NCBI GenBank assembly: GCA_019285755.1
Contig: CP079103.1
Span: 2,914,001-2,978,000, forward strand
Direction of reading: 5' to 3'
Origin: Chitinophaga sp. E66
GTDB lineage: Bacteria > Bacteroidota > Bacteroidia > Chitinophagales > Chitinophagaceae
DNA: 64,000 nt
In this document: positions 39,019 to 48,927 of the stretch, piece by piece
How the letters are laid out: each line of letters begins with the position of its first letter
How positions within the stretch are numbered: the first letter of the stretch is position 1
Position numbers and translations under genes: made by a program
The notes under the pieces: model-generated
What the model saw: only the letters and a program-made list of their open reading frames with translations
Databases searched by the model: none
What the model was told of the DNA's origin: nothing

Positions 39019-39876
39019 ATGACCAGATATATGATCATGGTATTTGCCGGCGCGTGTAGCTACGGCATGTTGTCTACTTTTGTAAAACTCGCCTACCGCG
39101 AGGGCTACGGCCCGGCCCATATCGCTTTCTTACAAGCCTTTACCGGTATGTGTGTTCTTTGGCTGATCACCCTGCTACGCGAAAGGGCCCCTTGCGCATC
39201 AGCCTGCCGCTGCTGGCCACCGGGGCCACTATCGGCCTCACGACCTTCCTGTATTATCTTTCCGTGCAGTACATCCCTGCTTCCTTAGCCATCATTTTGC
39301 TCATGCAATTTGTCTGGATGGGCATAGGGCTCGACTGGCTGCTGTTCCGCCAACGGCCCGGCCGGCAGCACCTTTTCTGCCTGGCGCTCATATTCGCTGG
39401 CACCCTGCTATCATCCGGGGTGTTCTCCGACACTGGATCCGTACAACCTGCGGTCTGGAAAGGCGTGGGACTGGCGCTGCTGTCTGCCCTGTTATATGCC
39501 ATTTTCGTCGTCGCCAATAGCAGGGCCGGCAAAGACCTGCCCCCGTTCGCAAAAGCGCCGTGATGATAACGGGCGCTTCACTGGCCATAGCGCTCGTCAA
39601 TTTCCGGACGCTGGCCTGGTCTCCGCTCCCGGATGCCGGCATACTGCCATGGACGGCCTTCCTGGCACTGTTTGGCACCATTGTCCCGCCGTTGCTATTT
39701 GCCAAGGGGATTCCAGGATCGGCGCCTCCATGAGCGCGTTGATCATGTCAGCAGAGTTACCGGTAGCGGTATTGTGCTCCCTACTGCTTTTGCATGAAAA
39801 AGTGGATGCGGTGCAATGGAGCGGCGTGGCGCTGATGCTGCTTGCCATTGGATTGCTACCCAAAAGCGAAGGCTAG
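39019..39876 (+). CDS. EamA/DMT-family transporter
   Basis: About 286 residues with roughly ten membrane helices in two EamA halves (FAGACSYGMLSTFVKLAYRE; ASLAIILLMQFVWMGIGLDW; LALLSALLYAIFVVANSRAG; ALIMSAELPVAVLCSLLLLH). Probable metabolite exporter; substrate unknown. One-base breaks near 39183, 39552 and 39712. The start at MTRYMIMVF is preferred to an upstream extension that lacks helix character. Confidence 0.87.
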
Positions 39877-39914
39877 AAACAGCAACGGCTGCCCGAGGGC
39901 AGCCGTTGCTGTTT
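39877..39914. terminator. Strong bidirectional terminator between EamA and MlaD genes
   Basis: An 18-bp perfect stem, AAACAGCAACGGCTGCCC against its complement, with a tiny GA loop and a TTTT run on the plus side. It sits between two convergent genes and begins right after the EamA stop. Confidence 0.9.
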
Positions 39915-39932
39915 TATTATGATTCCAGGTAA

Positions 39933-40975
39933 TTATTGTGCAGCGCGGATGGAGTCTTTACGGTGCTTCTCCGCTTCCTTCTCCAGGCGCTTCTGCTCTT
40001 TGGCCTCCGCTTTATCGCGGCGGCGGAAGAAGCCCCGCAGCAGGAAGTTGTGCTGCAGCGCTTCCATGTTCTCATCCAGTTTATAAGTGCTGGATTCCAG
40101 GTTTTGGATCGTGGTCTTGAGGGATTGGGCCGTCTTCTCATCATTCAGTATCACCCCTGCCGGTGTTTTATCACTTTGCAGGTTGTCGTTCACGCTCGCG
40201 CTGGCCGATTGCAGGTTCTGCATGACGCTGTCGATTCCTTTAGAAGCGTTCTCTATCTGGTTCATGGAAGCACGCAATTTGGAGAACACGATGGTATCCG
40301 AAATGAGATCGTTGGAAAGTGATCCTTTGCGTTGCAACTTGCTGGTGTAATCGGTCAGGTTTTCGGTGATGCGGCTGGTGTTCTGCGTGGTGCGCTGCAG
40401 GCTGGCGATAGCGCCTTTCAGGTCGTTGTACACCGTATCGCTGGAAATAAGCCTGCCCAGGAGCCTTCACCATCCGCGATCTTCTTTGTGATCGTTTTCA
40501 GGTTGCCGGTGATCTCCACGAGGCTCTTGTTATTGACCTGAAGGGTTTCGAGTAGCTCATCGCTGCTGATGGCGGTGGCCACTGCGATGGTATCCCCGTC
40601 CTCCACAGGCGGCACGCCAGCCGTTCCTCCTGTAAGGGCGATTATCTTATTGCCGACCAACCCATCGGAGCTCACCTTTGCAATTACGTCCTTATGAATG
40701 AAATCCCTCGACTTCTTCTCGATCTCCATCTTCACCTGAATCCGGTCGTGCCCCAGGAAGGTGATGGATTTGATGGTACCGACCTTTACGCCGGAATACC
40801 ATACGTTATCCCCTTTGGCGAGGCCGCCGATATCATGGAACACGGCGATGACGCCGAGGCTGGACATGAAGGTTTTTTTTGTCCTCCAGGATGAGGATCC
40901 CGGCTACGAAGATGAGCATTCCGAAGGCTACGAATATCCCTACGATGACGCCTCTTTTTTGCTTTTATCGTTCAT
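39933..40975 (-). CDS. mlaD: MlaD/MCE-family substrate-binding protein
   Basis: About 347 residues. One N-terminal membrane helix (VGIFVAFGMLIFVAGILIL), the MCE domain (LAKGDNVWYSGVKVGTIKSI, KDVIAKVSSDGLVGNKIIAL), then a long helical region and a basic end. It binds lipids and hands them across the periplasm with MlaF/MlaE. Frame breaks near 40955 (one base short), 40875 (one extra A in an A8 run) and 40460. The start is 4 bp from the MlaF stop. Confidence 0.92.
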
Positions 40976-40978
40976 GGC

Positions 40979-41755
40979 TTACTGAGTGAAATTGTAATCA
41001 TAAAATTCCCGGATCAGCTCGTCGCTGCTATCGGAAAAAACCTCTTCGAAACTTCCTTCCCGTATGAACTGCCCTCCTTTCATCACGGCGATCCTGTCGC
41101 CCGTGGCGCGGGCGCAGGTGAGGTCGTGGGTGATGATGATGGAGCTGGTCTTGAATCGTTTCTGTACTTCGTTGATAAGCGCGTTGATTTCCGTGCAGGT
41201 GATGGGATCCAGTCCGGCGGTGGGCTCGTCGTACAGCATGATCTCCGGCCGGAGGATTAGCGTGCGGGCGATACCGATGCGCTTGCGCTGGCCGCCGGAC
41301 AGTTCTGCCGGCATCTGGTTGATCGTCTGCGACAGCCCTACTGCGTCCAGTACGATATCTATCAGGCGTCGGCGCTGATCGGCGGTCATTTTAGGATCGT
41401 TTCTTTTGAGGGGAAAAGCGAGGTTTTCACCTACGGTCATGCTGTCGTACAGCGCGCCGTTCTGGAAACAGAATCCGATTTTAAGGCGCAGTTCGCGCAG
41501 TTCAGCGGTTCCCAATCCGGGAACTTCCTGCCCCAAAACGTTGACGGTTCCCTGATCTGGTTTGAGCAGCCCTGCGATGATCTTGATGAGCACCGACTTC
41601 CCTGTGCCCGAACGCCCCAGTACCACGATGTTCTCGCCTTTGTGAAGGTCGAGATCGACGCCGCGCAGCACGTGGTTGTCTCCGAAAGACTTGTACAGTC
41701 CACGGATGCTGATGACGGTGTCGTTATAATCTATTTCTGGCGTAAATGGCTTCAT
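40979..41755 (-). CDS. mlaF: MlaF-type ABC transporter ATP-binding protein
   Basis: 258 residues, intact. Walker A GRSGTGKS, ABC signature LSGGQRKR, Walker B IMLYDEPTAGLD and the H-loop IIITHDL are all present. It powers lipid movement by the MlaE permease encoded just upstream in the operon. The good frame here, beside broken MlaE and MlaD, supports the view that the neighbouring breaks are random consensus errors. Confidence 0.96.
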   Translation of the reverse strand: MKPFTPEIDYNDTVISIRGLYKSFGDNHVLRGVDLDLHKGENIVVLGRSGTGKSVLIKIIAGLLKPDQGTVNVLGQEVPGLGTAELRELRLKIGFCFQNGALYDSMTVGENLAFPLKRNDPKMTADQRRRLIDIVLDAVGLSQTINQMPAELSGGQRKRIGIARTLILRPEIMLYDEPTAGLDPITCTEINALINEVQKRFKTSSIIITHDLTCARATGDRIAVMKGGQFIREGSFEEVFSDSSDELIREFYDYNFTQ

Positions 41756-41764
41756 ATCTGTTTT

Positions 41765-42575
41765 TTACCGGATCGAGTTGATAACCTGAACGATCACCAC
41801 TTCTTCGATGAATATCAGGAACATGGAAATCTACCGACACGTTGGCGGCCTTACCCACGCCTGTTGTCCCCTGCGTGGCGTTGAAGCCCTGGTAACAGCT
41901 CACCACTCCGATGGTAAAGCCGTAGCAGACGGATTTAAAGAACGAGGAGAACAGGTCGAGAAATGAGATATTGGCGAAGGCCTTCGCGAAGAAGGCGGTG
42001 ATGCTGGTTTGTTCGTTGAGGTGGATATCAAGGTAAGAACCCATCATCCCTACCAGGGCCGTATAGGACATGAGCAGCGGCAGGCAGACGGTGCAGGCCA
42101 GTATCCGGGTAACCACCAGGTATTTGAAGGGATTGATTGCCGAAACCTCCATAGCGTCTATCTGTTCCGTTACTTTCATGGACGCCAGTTCCGCCCCGAT
42201 ACTGGAGCCGACCTTCCCGGCGCAGATGAGCGCGGTCACGAGGGGCGCCAGGGCGCGGATCACGGCGATGGAGATGAGGGAAGGCAACCAGGAGGTTGCG
42301 CCGAACTCCGCCAGCGAAGGGCGGCTTTGTTTAGTAAATACGAGGCCGGTGATGAAACCGGTGAGGCTGATGAGCGCGAGCGATTTGTAGCCGACCATGA
42401 AACACTGCCGGATGAACTCCTGAATTTCCAGCGGAGGGCGCAGCACTTCGCGGAAAAAGCGGCTGATGAATCGGAAAATCTCGTAGATGTTCAGAAAGAA
42501 GGCATCTACCTTAACGGATATGACTGGCTTTTCCGGCTGCTCGTTGGGTGGTTCCATTTGCTGCATTTTGTCCAA
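41765..42575 (-). CDS. mlaE: MlaE-family lipid transport permease
   Basis: About 270 residues, inner-membrane permease. The family text is clear: GSSIGAELASMKVTEQIDAM and NPFKYLVVTRILACTVCLP. The C-terminal helix, after repair of a break near 41830, reads SMFLIFIEEVVIVQVINSI and stops at 41765. First gene of the MlaE-MlaF-MlaD operon, 9 bp before MlaF. Other Mla parts (MlaA, B, C) are not in the window. Confidence 0.94.
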
Positions 42576-42643
42576 TACTATTACAATTTCATGTAAGGAA
42601 TTGTTAACATTTCAAGAAGGGCAGGCAAATGTCATGCCCAATG

Positions 42644-43735
42644 TCAGGGCCGGACCGATTTTCCGGTCTTCGCGGATATTCTTGCCGCCTCCAGGATACG
42701 GACCACCATCACGTTGTTTTCCAGCGAATAGAAGCTCCATGGCGCCACAGCTTCTTTTCCGCTCACTACCGCGGCGAGGTACACGAAGGGGTCTGTATAA
42801 ACCTTCGTTTCCGCCGGCGTAAGTTTAGACTCCTGCGCCCGGCCGTCGGGGCCCCGGCGGATGAGGGTAGCGGCGTCCGGAGCGGACAATGCGGCTTTAT
42901 CGCCGTAGAGCTCCATGTCTTTTCGGTTGAAGGTCCAGTTCCACGATGCCTGTATCACCGCCTGCGCGCCGGGGTAATCCACGACGATTGTGGCATCGTC
43001 ATCCACTTTGGGATAGACGGCAGGTTTGAAGCGGCGGGTGACGGCCGAGACGGACACAGGCGTTTTGCCCCGCATGATGGCCGTCATGATATTGGCGCCA
43101 TAGCACCCGAAATCGTTCAGGGCGCCTGCGCCGTTTAGGACAGGATCCGTGAGCCAGGCCAGGAACTCGGGGCCGCAGCCGATCTCCTTGGGGCCCTGGT
43201 GGCCGTGGTTGAAGCGCGCCATTCGGACGGTACCAGGGCGTTGCTGTCGGCCGCCAGGCGGAGCGACTGATGCACCGAGGGTACCAGCTGGTTTCGTAAT
43301 TAGTGAGCAGGTGGATGCGGTGCTTCCGCGCCAGCGCTTCCATCTTTGCGCATGGGCGGGTTAGCCGCGAGCGGTTTCTCAACCATGACGTGGATGCCCC
43401 GGGGCGCACAGGCTTCGGTGACTTCCAGGTGGGCGTAGACGGAGCCGAAGGCGAGAACGGCCTGCGGCTTCACGGCGTCCAGCATGGCGGGGAGGCTGGT
43501 ATAAAAAAGATCTTTAGGAATGTTGTACTGGCGCGATGCCCTGGCGGCGAGGACGGTGTCTGGCTCCCAGATACCGGCAACCAGGACATCGCCCTTGGCT
43601 TTGCGGCCCAGGATCCAGCCGGAATGGCCGTGCGAGATCCCGGCGACAGCCACGCGGAGCGGGGCTCCTGGGCTTGGGAGCATCCATCAAAATGAAAAAG
43701 AATATGGTTAGCAAAAGGAACGGTCGGAGCTGCAT
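42644..43735 (-). CDS. Gfo/Idh/MocA-family oxidoreductase with signal peptide
   Basis: About 364 residues. A hydrophobic start (MQLRPFLLLTIFFFILMD) suggests export. The Rossmann part reads LRVAVAGISHGHSG, the EKP motif is intact (GIHVMVEKPLAA), and the C-terminal part has NDFGCYGANIMTAIM. Breaks near 43668, 43355, 43283 and 43222. NAD(P)-dependent sugar or polyol chemistry is likely. Upstream of the Mla operon by 69 bp; no functional link seen. Confidence 0.87.
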
Positions 43736-43817
43736 GGTGGATGGGTTTTACCGGGACAATATCTAAAAAAATTGTAACATTCTGAGCTTCCGGGCCGTTT
43801 GAGAACAAACCTGGTTT

Positions 43818-44474
43818 ATGAAACTCAACAGTATCCCCAACCCTGCCTTTTTCCTTATCGCCAGTTTGGGCCTCGTATTCATAACTATTACAGCCTGTCG
43901 CAAATCTAACCCAGTGCTGACAGCCACCGTTGAGGGCGTGTTATTAGAGCATACTACGAAAGAACCCTTGCCCGGCATACTTATCCGACTCGATCATTGT
44001 GCGCGAAGCGGACCGTCCACCTGCAAAGTATTGAAGGAGACTTACACCCGCCAGGACGGCACATTCAGCATAACATATACTGGCCGGCAAAAAACAGATT
44101 ACTACGTCTACGTACCGTACAATGATACGCTCTGGAATAACCCAAGGGAAGAAACACATCCAGACTGGGAAAAATATCAAATGCAATTAACGGTTACCAA
44201 ACTCACCAAAGCCCGGCTTCGTATCATCATACGAAAAAATGAAGCAAAGGGAGATGTGTGGGTGGAGAACCACCATTTACCTAAGGGTACAAAAGATACG
44301 GTCCTGCTCTTTAAGGGATCGCCCGATGTAATAAGAGATATACCTATTACCGTCATGGATTCGGTGGCAGGATACAGGCGAGGCACCTGGGCGCCACTCC
44401 TTTTCAAACGGGATCACTCGAATATCCAGACCATTGAAATTCCGGATATGCAGCAATTGCAACGCGTGTTATAA
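43818..44474 (+). CDS. Hypothetical lipoprotein with carboxypeptidase-like regulatory domain
   Basis: 218 residues, intact. Lipoprotein signal FITITAC at about 26. LTATVEGVLLEHTTKEPLPG starts a beta-sandwich of the CarboxypepD_reg kind, with DGTFSITYTG as its second half. The remainder is unassigned (KARLRIIIRKNEAKG). Divergent from the Gfo/Idh gene. Function unknown. Confidence 0.72.
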   Translation: MKLNSIPNPAFFLIASLGLVFITITACRKSNPVLTATVEGVLLEHTTKEPLPGILIRLDHCARSGPSTCKVLKETYTRQDGTFSITYTGRQKTDYYVYVPYNDTLWNNPREETHPDWEKYQMQLTVTKLTKARLRIIIRKNEAKGDVWVENHHLPKGTKDTVLLFKGSPDVIRDIPITVMDSVAGYRRGTWAPLLFKRDHSNIQTIEIPDMQQLQRVL

Positions 44475-44510
44475 TCATTTAGAAATGACAATAGCCTTCT
44501 CAATAGCGAA

Positions 44511-44534
44511 AGAAGCCCCCGGCCGGGGGCTTCT
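44511..44534. terminator. Palindromic terminator between convergent genes
   Basis: AGAAGCCCCC-GGCC-GGGGGCTTCT, a perfect 24-bp palindrome between the lipoprotein (+) and the DinB gene (-); it can serve both. Confidence 0.85.
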
Positions 44535-44549
44535 CCTGTTACAGCATGG

Positions 44550-45079
44550 TTAATATGGAAGTATATCAATAACGGTCCCAGAACGGGGCGGTTCGATGCC
44601 CAGGGCGCGCAGGTATACGTAACCTTGTCCACGGTGATGGTTCTCATTATCCAGGAAATAAAACCAGGAACCATACATGGGCTGTTCCCCGTAACCGAAG
44701 GCATTTACCGTTTCCTGCCAGCGGCTTTCCGGTATCTGAGGCCATACACGGTCGATCTCAGCGGTGATATCATCCCAGAGCCGGAGCAGCTCCGCCTTGG
44801 TGGCCGGAGGGGTATAATCTTTCACGCGGGGCGTAACGCTGTCTGACGTAGCCACATCCCAGTTATCTGTCAGGAAACCATTGATCCCCTGGCGGCGATA
44901 ACGGAAAGTTCCATGGCCATAGCGGCGAAAGTCCGCATGCCGCCGATGGAGAATTCAAAGAGCTCCTTTTCAGGGAAAGCGTCGATCACGCGGCGCGTAA
45001 GCCCACGGTGGCCCTGCCAGTGGAAGCGGATCAGTTCGGGCGTCAGGATGGAGGCGGTTGCCTGGATAGCAGTGTTCAT
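44550..45079 (-). CDS. DinB-family protein (first of divergent pair)
   Basis: About 177 residues, four-helix bundle. ELIRFHWQGHRGLTRRVIDA and ENHHRGQGYVYLRALGIEPP mark the fold and its metal His residues. One-base break near 44878. The family includes thiol-dependent detoxifying enzymes and damage-induced proteins of unsettled role. Shares a 152-bp divergent region, with two inverted operator copies, with the next DinB gene. Confidence 0.88.
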
Positions 45080-45124
45080 ATGATGGTATGTTTTGTTTGT
45101 AGACACAAAGCAAAAACTGGCAAG

Positions 45125-45140
45125 TGACAGCCCTATGTCA
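45125..45140. promoter_or_regulatory. Operator copy 1, TGACAGCCCTATGTCA
   Basis: A TGACA-N6-TGTCA dyad. Its reverse complement recurs exactly at 45172. With adjoining bases the two copies form a 23-bp inverted repeat with one extra G on the left. Confidence 0.7.
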
Positions 45141-45171
45141 GCAGGAAAAAATCTTTTTTCTCTGTTTCTGC

Positions 45172-45187
45172 TGACATAGGGCTGTCA
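45172..45187. promoter_or_regulatory. Operator copy 2, TGACATAGGGCTGTCA
   Basis: Exact reverse complement of the copy at 45125, 47 bp away centre to centre. It faces the plus-strand DinB gene, as the other copy faces the minus-strand one. Confidence 0.7.
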
Positions 45188-45231
45188 AACCCCGGTCGGA
45201 CATTTGTATCAACAAACAAAAAACCACGATC

Positions 45232-45760
45232 ATGCAAACCGCTTACGCTACCTCCGCTCCCGCTCTGACCGTATCTGCCATGCTGCAAGACTTCGCGTCC
45301 TATAACCTCTGGGCCAATACCACGCTGACCAACTGGCTGCGCAGCAAGCCCGATGATAATATGACCATAACCGTCCCCTCCAGCTTCAGCAGCATCCGCG
45401 CCACGCTGTTGCACATCTGGGCAACTGAACTTTACTGGCTGTCCATGATCTGTCAGCAAGAGTACACCCCGCTGGACACGGACCATTATGAAGGTTCCTT
45501 CGATTCCATCATAGATGGCCTGTTGGAGACATCGGAACGCCTCGTGGCCTTTACCGATACCCTGGAAGACGACGTAGCTACCGGCGAACTGTATTATGAC
45601 TCCCCTGGGTAAAAGGCTTCCGCCCCTGGTGCAATATGGTCTGCATGTGTTTAACCACAGCACTTACCACCGCGGACAAATCGTAACCATCGGGCGCGGT
45701 CTCGGCTATAAAGATGCACCGATGACGGACTACAACTTCTACAATTTCTTTGCGAAATAA
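45232..45760 (+). CDS. DinB-family protein (second of divergent pair)
   Basis: About 177 residues. MLQDFASYNLWANTTLTNWL, ATLLHIWATELYWLSMI and, after repair, VFNHSTYHRGQIVTIGRGLG with the conserved metal-site His residues. It ends MTDYNFYNFFAK. Two one-base breaks near 45605-45625. Not a close copy of the minus-strand DinB. Confidence 0.9.
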
Positions 45761-45973
45761 GGGCGTATTTGCGCCAAAGGAACGGGGTGCTCCTGCGGAA
45801 GGGGGACCCTGTCGTTTTTTGTCCACCGGGGCGCAAACGTGCCGGTGTGTTATTGATAAACAGTACGTTACCCACAAACATATGGGTGTCGCAGGACGAA
45901 TCCGCGCCAAAAAGAGGGGTGTTTTGTGACAAGTGAATCCTTTACCTTTACTGACGTTAATGCACGAAACACC

Positions 45974-46948
45974 ATGAAAACTGTATCACTGGTCATTTAT
46001 GAAGAAGCCATCCTCTCGGCCATCGCCGGCGTGCTGGATGTGTTCGAAGGCGCAAATGCGCTGGCGGTTCAGGCAGGCAAGGAACCTCCGTTCAAAGTGG
46101 AGTTGGTGAGTGAGAAGGTTAAGCATATACAACTGAATGTGCCTGCATTGTTTTTTTGTTATAAATCTATGGCAGACGTCCGGGAAACGGACCTGGTGAT
46201 CGTGCCGGCCTTCCATGGGCGGCCAGACCAGGTATTACAGAAGAATGCGGGGATAGCGCCCTGGTTGTCGGAAATGCGGAACATGGGGGCTGAGGTGGCG
46301 AGCCTGTGCCTGGGGAGTTACTTCCTGGCGGAAGCGGGGCTCCTCAACGGCCGTACATGTACCAGCCACTGGCAGGCGATCCCTGATATGCAACAGCGGT
46401 ACCCCGGTGCGAAAGTGTTGTCTGACAAGGTGATCACGGATGAAGACGGGGTATATACGAGCGGAGGGGCGTTTTCCAGTCTTAACCTCGTATTGTATAT
46501 GGTGGAGAAGTTCTGTAGCAAGGATATGGGCGTTACGCTCAGCAAGATGTTTTCTATTGACATCGACCGCGTGAACCAGGCGCATTTCATGGTATTCCAG
46601 GGGCAGAGACGGCATGAAGACGATCAGATTCTCCGGGCGCAGGTATTCATTGAAGAGAATTATCACCTCCCTATCTCTGTGGAGCAGATAGCGGAAAAGA
46701 GCAGTATGAGTAAGCGGAACTTCATCCGCCGTTTCAAGAACGCCACCAACAATACCCCGCTTGAATATCTCCAGCGCGTGAAGATCGAGTCTGCCAAGAA
46801 GGCACTCGAAAGCAACGCACAGAATATCAGTACGCTCATGTATGACGTGGGGTACAACGACCTCAAGACTTTCCGCTCCGTATTCAAGAAAGTAACGGGC
46901 CTCACCCCGCAGGAATACCGTAAGAAGTATTGCCGGACGGTGGTCTAG
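45974..46948 (+). CDS. GlxA-like AraC-family regulator with DJ-1/PfpI N-terminal domain
   Basis: 325 residues, intact from MKTVSLVIYEEAILSAIAGV. The N-terminal half is a DJ-1/PfpI sensor (GAEVASLCLGSYFLAEAGLL); the end is a double HTH (ISVEQIAEKSSMSKRNFIRR, LMYDVGYNDLKTFRSVFKKV). A longer start at 45926 exists but adds atypical residues. It lies downstream of the DinB gene and may bind the paired operators there; that is a guess. Same architecture as the gene at 35333. Confidence 0.93.
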   Translation: MKTVSLVIYEEAILSAIAGVLDVFEGANALAVQAGKEPPFKVELVSEKVKHIQLNVPALFFCYKSMADVRETDLVIVPAFHGRPDQVLQKNAGIAPWLSEMRNMGAEVASLCLGSYFLAEAGLLNGRTCTSHWQAIPDMQQRYPGAKVLSDKVITDEDGVYTSGGAFSSLNLVLYMVEKFCSKDMGVTLSKMFSIDIDRVNQAHFMVFQGQRRHEDDQILRAQVFIEENYHLPISVEQIAEKSSMSKRNFIRRFKNATNNTPLEYLQRVKIESAKKALESNAQNISTLMYDVGYNDLKTFRSVFKKVTGLTPQEYRKKYCRTVV

Positions 46949-46949
46949 C

Positions 46950-47623
46950 TCAGGACGCCAATCCGTTCCATTCCCGGTAGAACTGCTGCAGGTAGCGCTC
47001 CATGAACAAGTGGCGCTCTTCTGCGAGAGACTTTCCGGTGGCGGTATTCATCCTGTCTTTAAGCAGCAGCAGTTTTTCGTAGAAATGATTGATGGTGGGG
47101 GCGGCGGAAGATTTGTACGCCTCCCTGGTCATATGCATGTCAGGCGCGATATTCGGATCGTATAGCGGCCGGTTGCGGAAACCACCGTAATTGAACGCCC
47201 GGGCAATGCCGACAGCGCCGAGCGCATCCAGCCGGTCGGCGTCCTGCACAACGGCCAGCTCGTTGGACCAGTAAGTCCGCGCCTCATTTCCTCCTTTAAA
47301 AGAAATATGCCGGATGATCTGCGTCACTGCTTCGATCACCTGCTCACCTACGCCCTGTTCCCTTAAAAATGCGGTAGCCTTCGCGGGCCCGGCTTCTTCG
47401 TCGCCATTGTGGAATTTAGAATCTGCGATATCATGCAGCAGCGCCCCAGTTCCACGATCAGTGTATCCACCTCCTCATGTTGCGCGATCAGTTTTGCGGA
47501 TTGCCAGACGCGGTATATATGCCACCAGTCGTGCCCGCCTTCCGCGCCGGCTAGTTCTTGCTGTACATACTGTGCTGTAGTGTTGATGAGGATTTGGTTA
47601 GGGGTGAGATATGTGGTTGACAT
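46950..47623 (-). CDS. HD-domain phosphohydrolase
   Basis: About 225 residues. The metal ligands are visible: His in [14 protein letters not shown], the HD pair in [15 protein letters not shown] after repair, and Asp in [18 protein letters not shown]. Break near 47445 (one base). The YedJ-like HD type is likely a nucleotide or phosphate-ester hydrolase. Convergent with the AraC gene, with only 1 bp between stops. Confidence 0.92.
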
Positions 47624-47636
47624 GCAAAAAACTACA

Positions 47637-48142
47637 TTATTTATTCTTAGTTCGATTTTCTTCTTCCCTTATTTGCTTTATTATTGTTAACTCTCTCACA
47701 TCTGATTCGTCTTTGGGCCGACCAATAATTATCTTATTTTGTATCAGATGATTGATATGCAGAAACGGAACTTGCACAACATCAAAGTCTGCTACTGATG
47801 CCATGTTTAAACATTCTTCAAACGTCAGATTCTCTAATCCTTTCATGGTCGTCATGATATCAAGTTCAATATTAGATCCTATCCGGAAACTTGTCCAACC
47901 CGCCACAAACTGCATTGATTCCGGTACTTAAAATCGCTTTCTTTACCATACCCGAGTTTGATGAACGACTGAATTAAATGCTTGCGATTCTCCAGGGTAT
48001 CCTCTAACCACATATCCAGATCATCGGTATTTCTGTCTACGCCATGAAAGCGGGTAGCAAATCCTCCGACCATTATGTACCGGACGTGGCTTTCTGTAAG
48101 CGCTTTCCAAAAAGAAAATAACTCTTCGTCAAGAATATCCAT
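47637..48142 (-). CDS. Nucleotidyltransferase-like protein (AbiEii/MNT type)
   Basis: About 168 residues. The core motif is clear: IMVGGFATRFHGVDRNTDDL then DMWLE, i.e. GG(x)nG...RxTxDLD, which holds the metal-binding Asp pair. One-base break near 47895. Such proteins serve as toxins or antitoxins in abortive-infection and MNT/HEPN modules, or as aminoglycoside-type enzymes. The stretch is clearly AT-rich compared with its flanks, suggesting transfer. Confidence 0.75.
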
Positions 48143-48161
48143 TTATTGAAAAATGTTGTGA

Positions 48162-48344
48162 TTAAGGCTTATGGATTACTTTCGCTCTTTTGTAGTAATA
48201 GTTTCTTCTGAGCATTTGGGTAAAAAGTTGCAACTTCTCCAAATCGGAACGATATACATTTCTTTTGATTCGTTCTAATTCATCACCAGAGATGTCCATA
48301 ACTTTGGGCAATACTTTATTTTCCCGATTAACTTTATCTGACAT
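48162..48344 (-). CDS. Small basic hypothetical protein upstream of the nucleotidyltransferase
   Basis: 60 residues, helical and Lys/Arg-rich (ISGDELERIKRNVYRSDLEK, MLRRNYYYKRAKVIHK). Ends 19 bp before the nucleotidyltransferase start, so the two form a unit. Its size and charge would fit a DNA-binding antitoxin or adaptor, but no family is recognised. Confidence 0.6.
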   Translation of the reverse strand: MSDKVNRENKVLPKVMDISGDELERIKRNVYRSDLEKLQLFTQMLRRNYYYKRAKVIHKP

Positions 48345-48375
48345 ATATTATAATATTTTCAGTTAAATGCTGTTT

Positions 48376-48383
48376 CAAAGATA
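48376..48383 (-). promoter_or_regulatory. -7 box for the nucleotidyltransferase unit
   Basis: Minus-strand TATCTTTG is an exact TAnnTTTG match 32 bp upstream of the small gene's start. No clear -33 element. Confidence 0.5.
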
Positions 48384-48432
48384 ACATATTGGAGGATACC
48401 ACCATTACCCTAACTTCAAAATACAAAGTCAT

Positions 48433-48440
48433 TATCTTTG
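48433..48440 (+). promoter_or_regulatory. -7 box for the PKD lipoprotein gene
   Basis: TATCTTTG, an exact consensus match, 26 bp upstream of the start at 48466. It is the same box as on the opposite strand at 48376, giving divergent promoters. Confidence 0.5.
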
Positions 48441-48465
48441 CCATTCACCTACAATACAGTAACAT

Positions 48466-48825
48466 ATGAAAAAGAGCCTGACTATTTTGCTTTCAGCTAT
48501 ATTTGTTTTTTCAATATCATGCAGCAAAAATGAAGCGGAAAACGTTGTGGATTGTGTAGCGGAAAGCTTGACTGTGAGCATATCTGCAACGCCGGATCCG
48601 GGTAATCCAAAGAAAATCGACTTCAAGCTCAATTATACCGGCAGCCACACGATCCGGAAAGTAGACTGGACGTTCGGGGACGGGAACAAAGCCACCGTAA
48701 ACGGCACCACCACTTCCCACACATACGCCGCTGCTGCCGGGTACACGGTTAAAGCCAAGGTTGAAATCGTAAATGGCAGCGCTATCTGCTCTCCCGAGCC
48801 ATTGCGTAACATTACCGTGAATTAA
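48466..48825 (+). CDS. PKD-domain lipoprotein
   Basis: 119 residues, intact. Lipoprotein signal ending VFSISC, then one PKD-like Ig fold with the family motif VDWTFGDGNKATVNG and SHTYAAAAGYTVKAKV. Probably surface- or periplasm-exposed and used for adhesion or carbohydrate contact. Single gene between divergent promoters and the copper operon. Confidence 0.85.
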   Translation: MKKSLTILLSAIFVFSISCSKNEAENVVDCVAESLTVSISATPDPGNPKKIDFKLNYTGSHTIRKVDWTFGDGNKATVNGTTTSHTYAAAAGYTVKAKVEIVNGSAICSPEPLRNITVN

Positions 48826-48927
48826 TCCAATGGCTATCGACCGTTCATCCCTGCTTTCTTCAGAAATATAAAACTTTGCAAAATTATGTAACACTTCTGC
48901 CGAAACGTCCGCTTACTTTTGTGATGC

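Noticed and set aside
48914-48921. TACTTTTG as promoter of the metal operon
   Set aside because: It matches the -7 box but lies only 7 bp before the start codon and has no -33 partner at proper spacing. It would require a leaderless mRNA.
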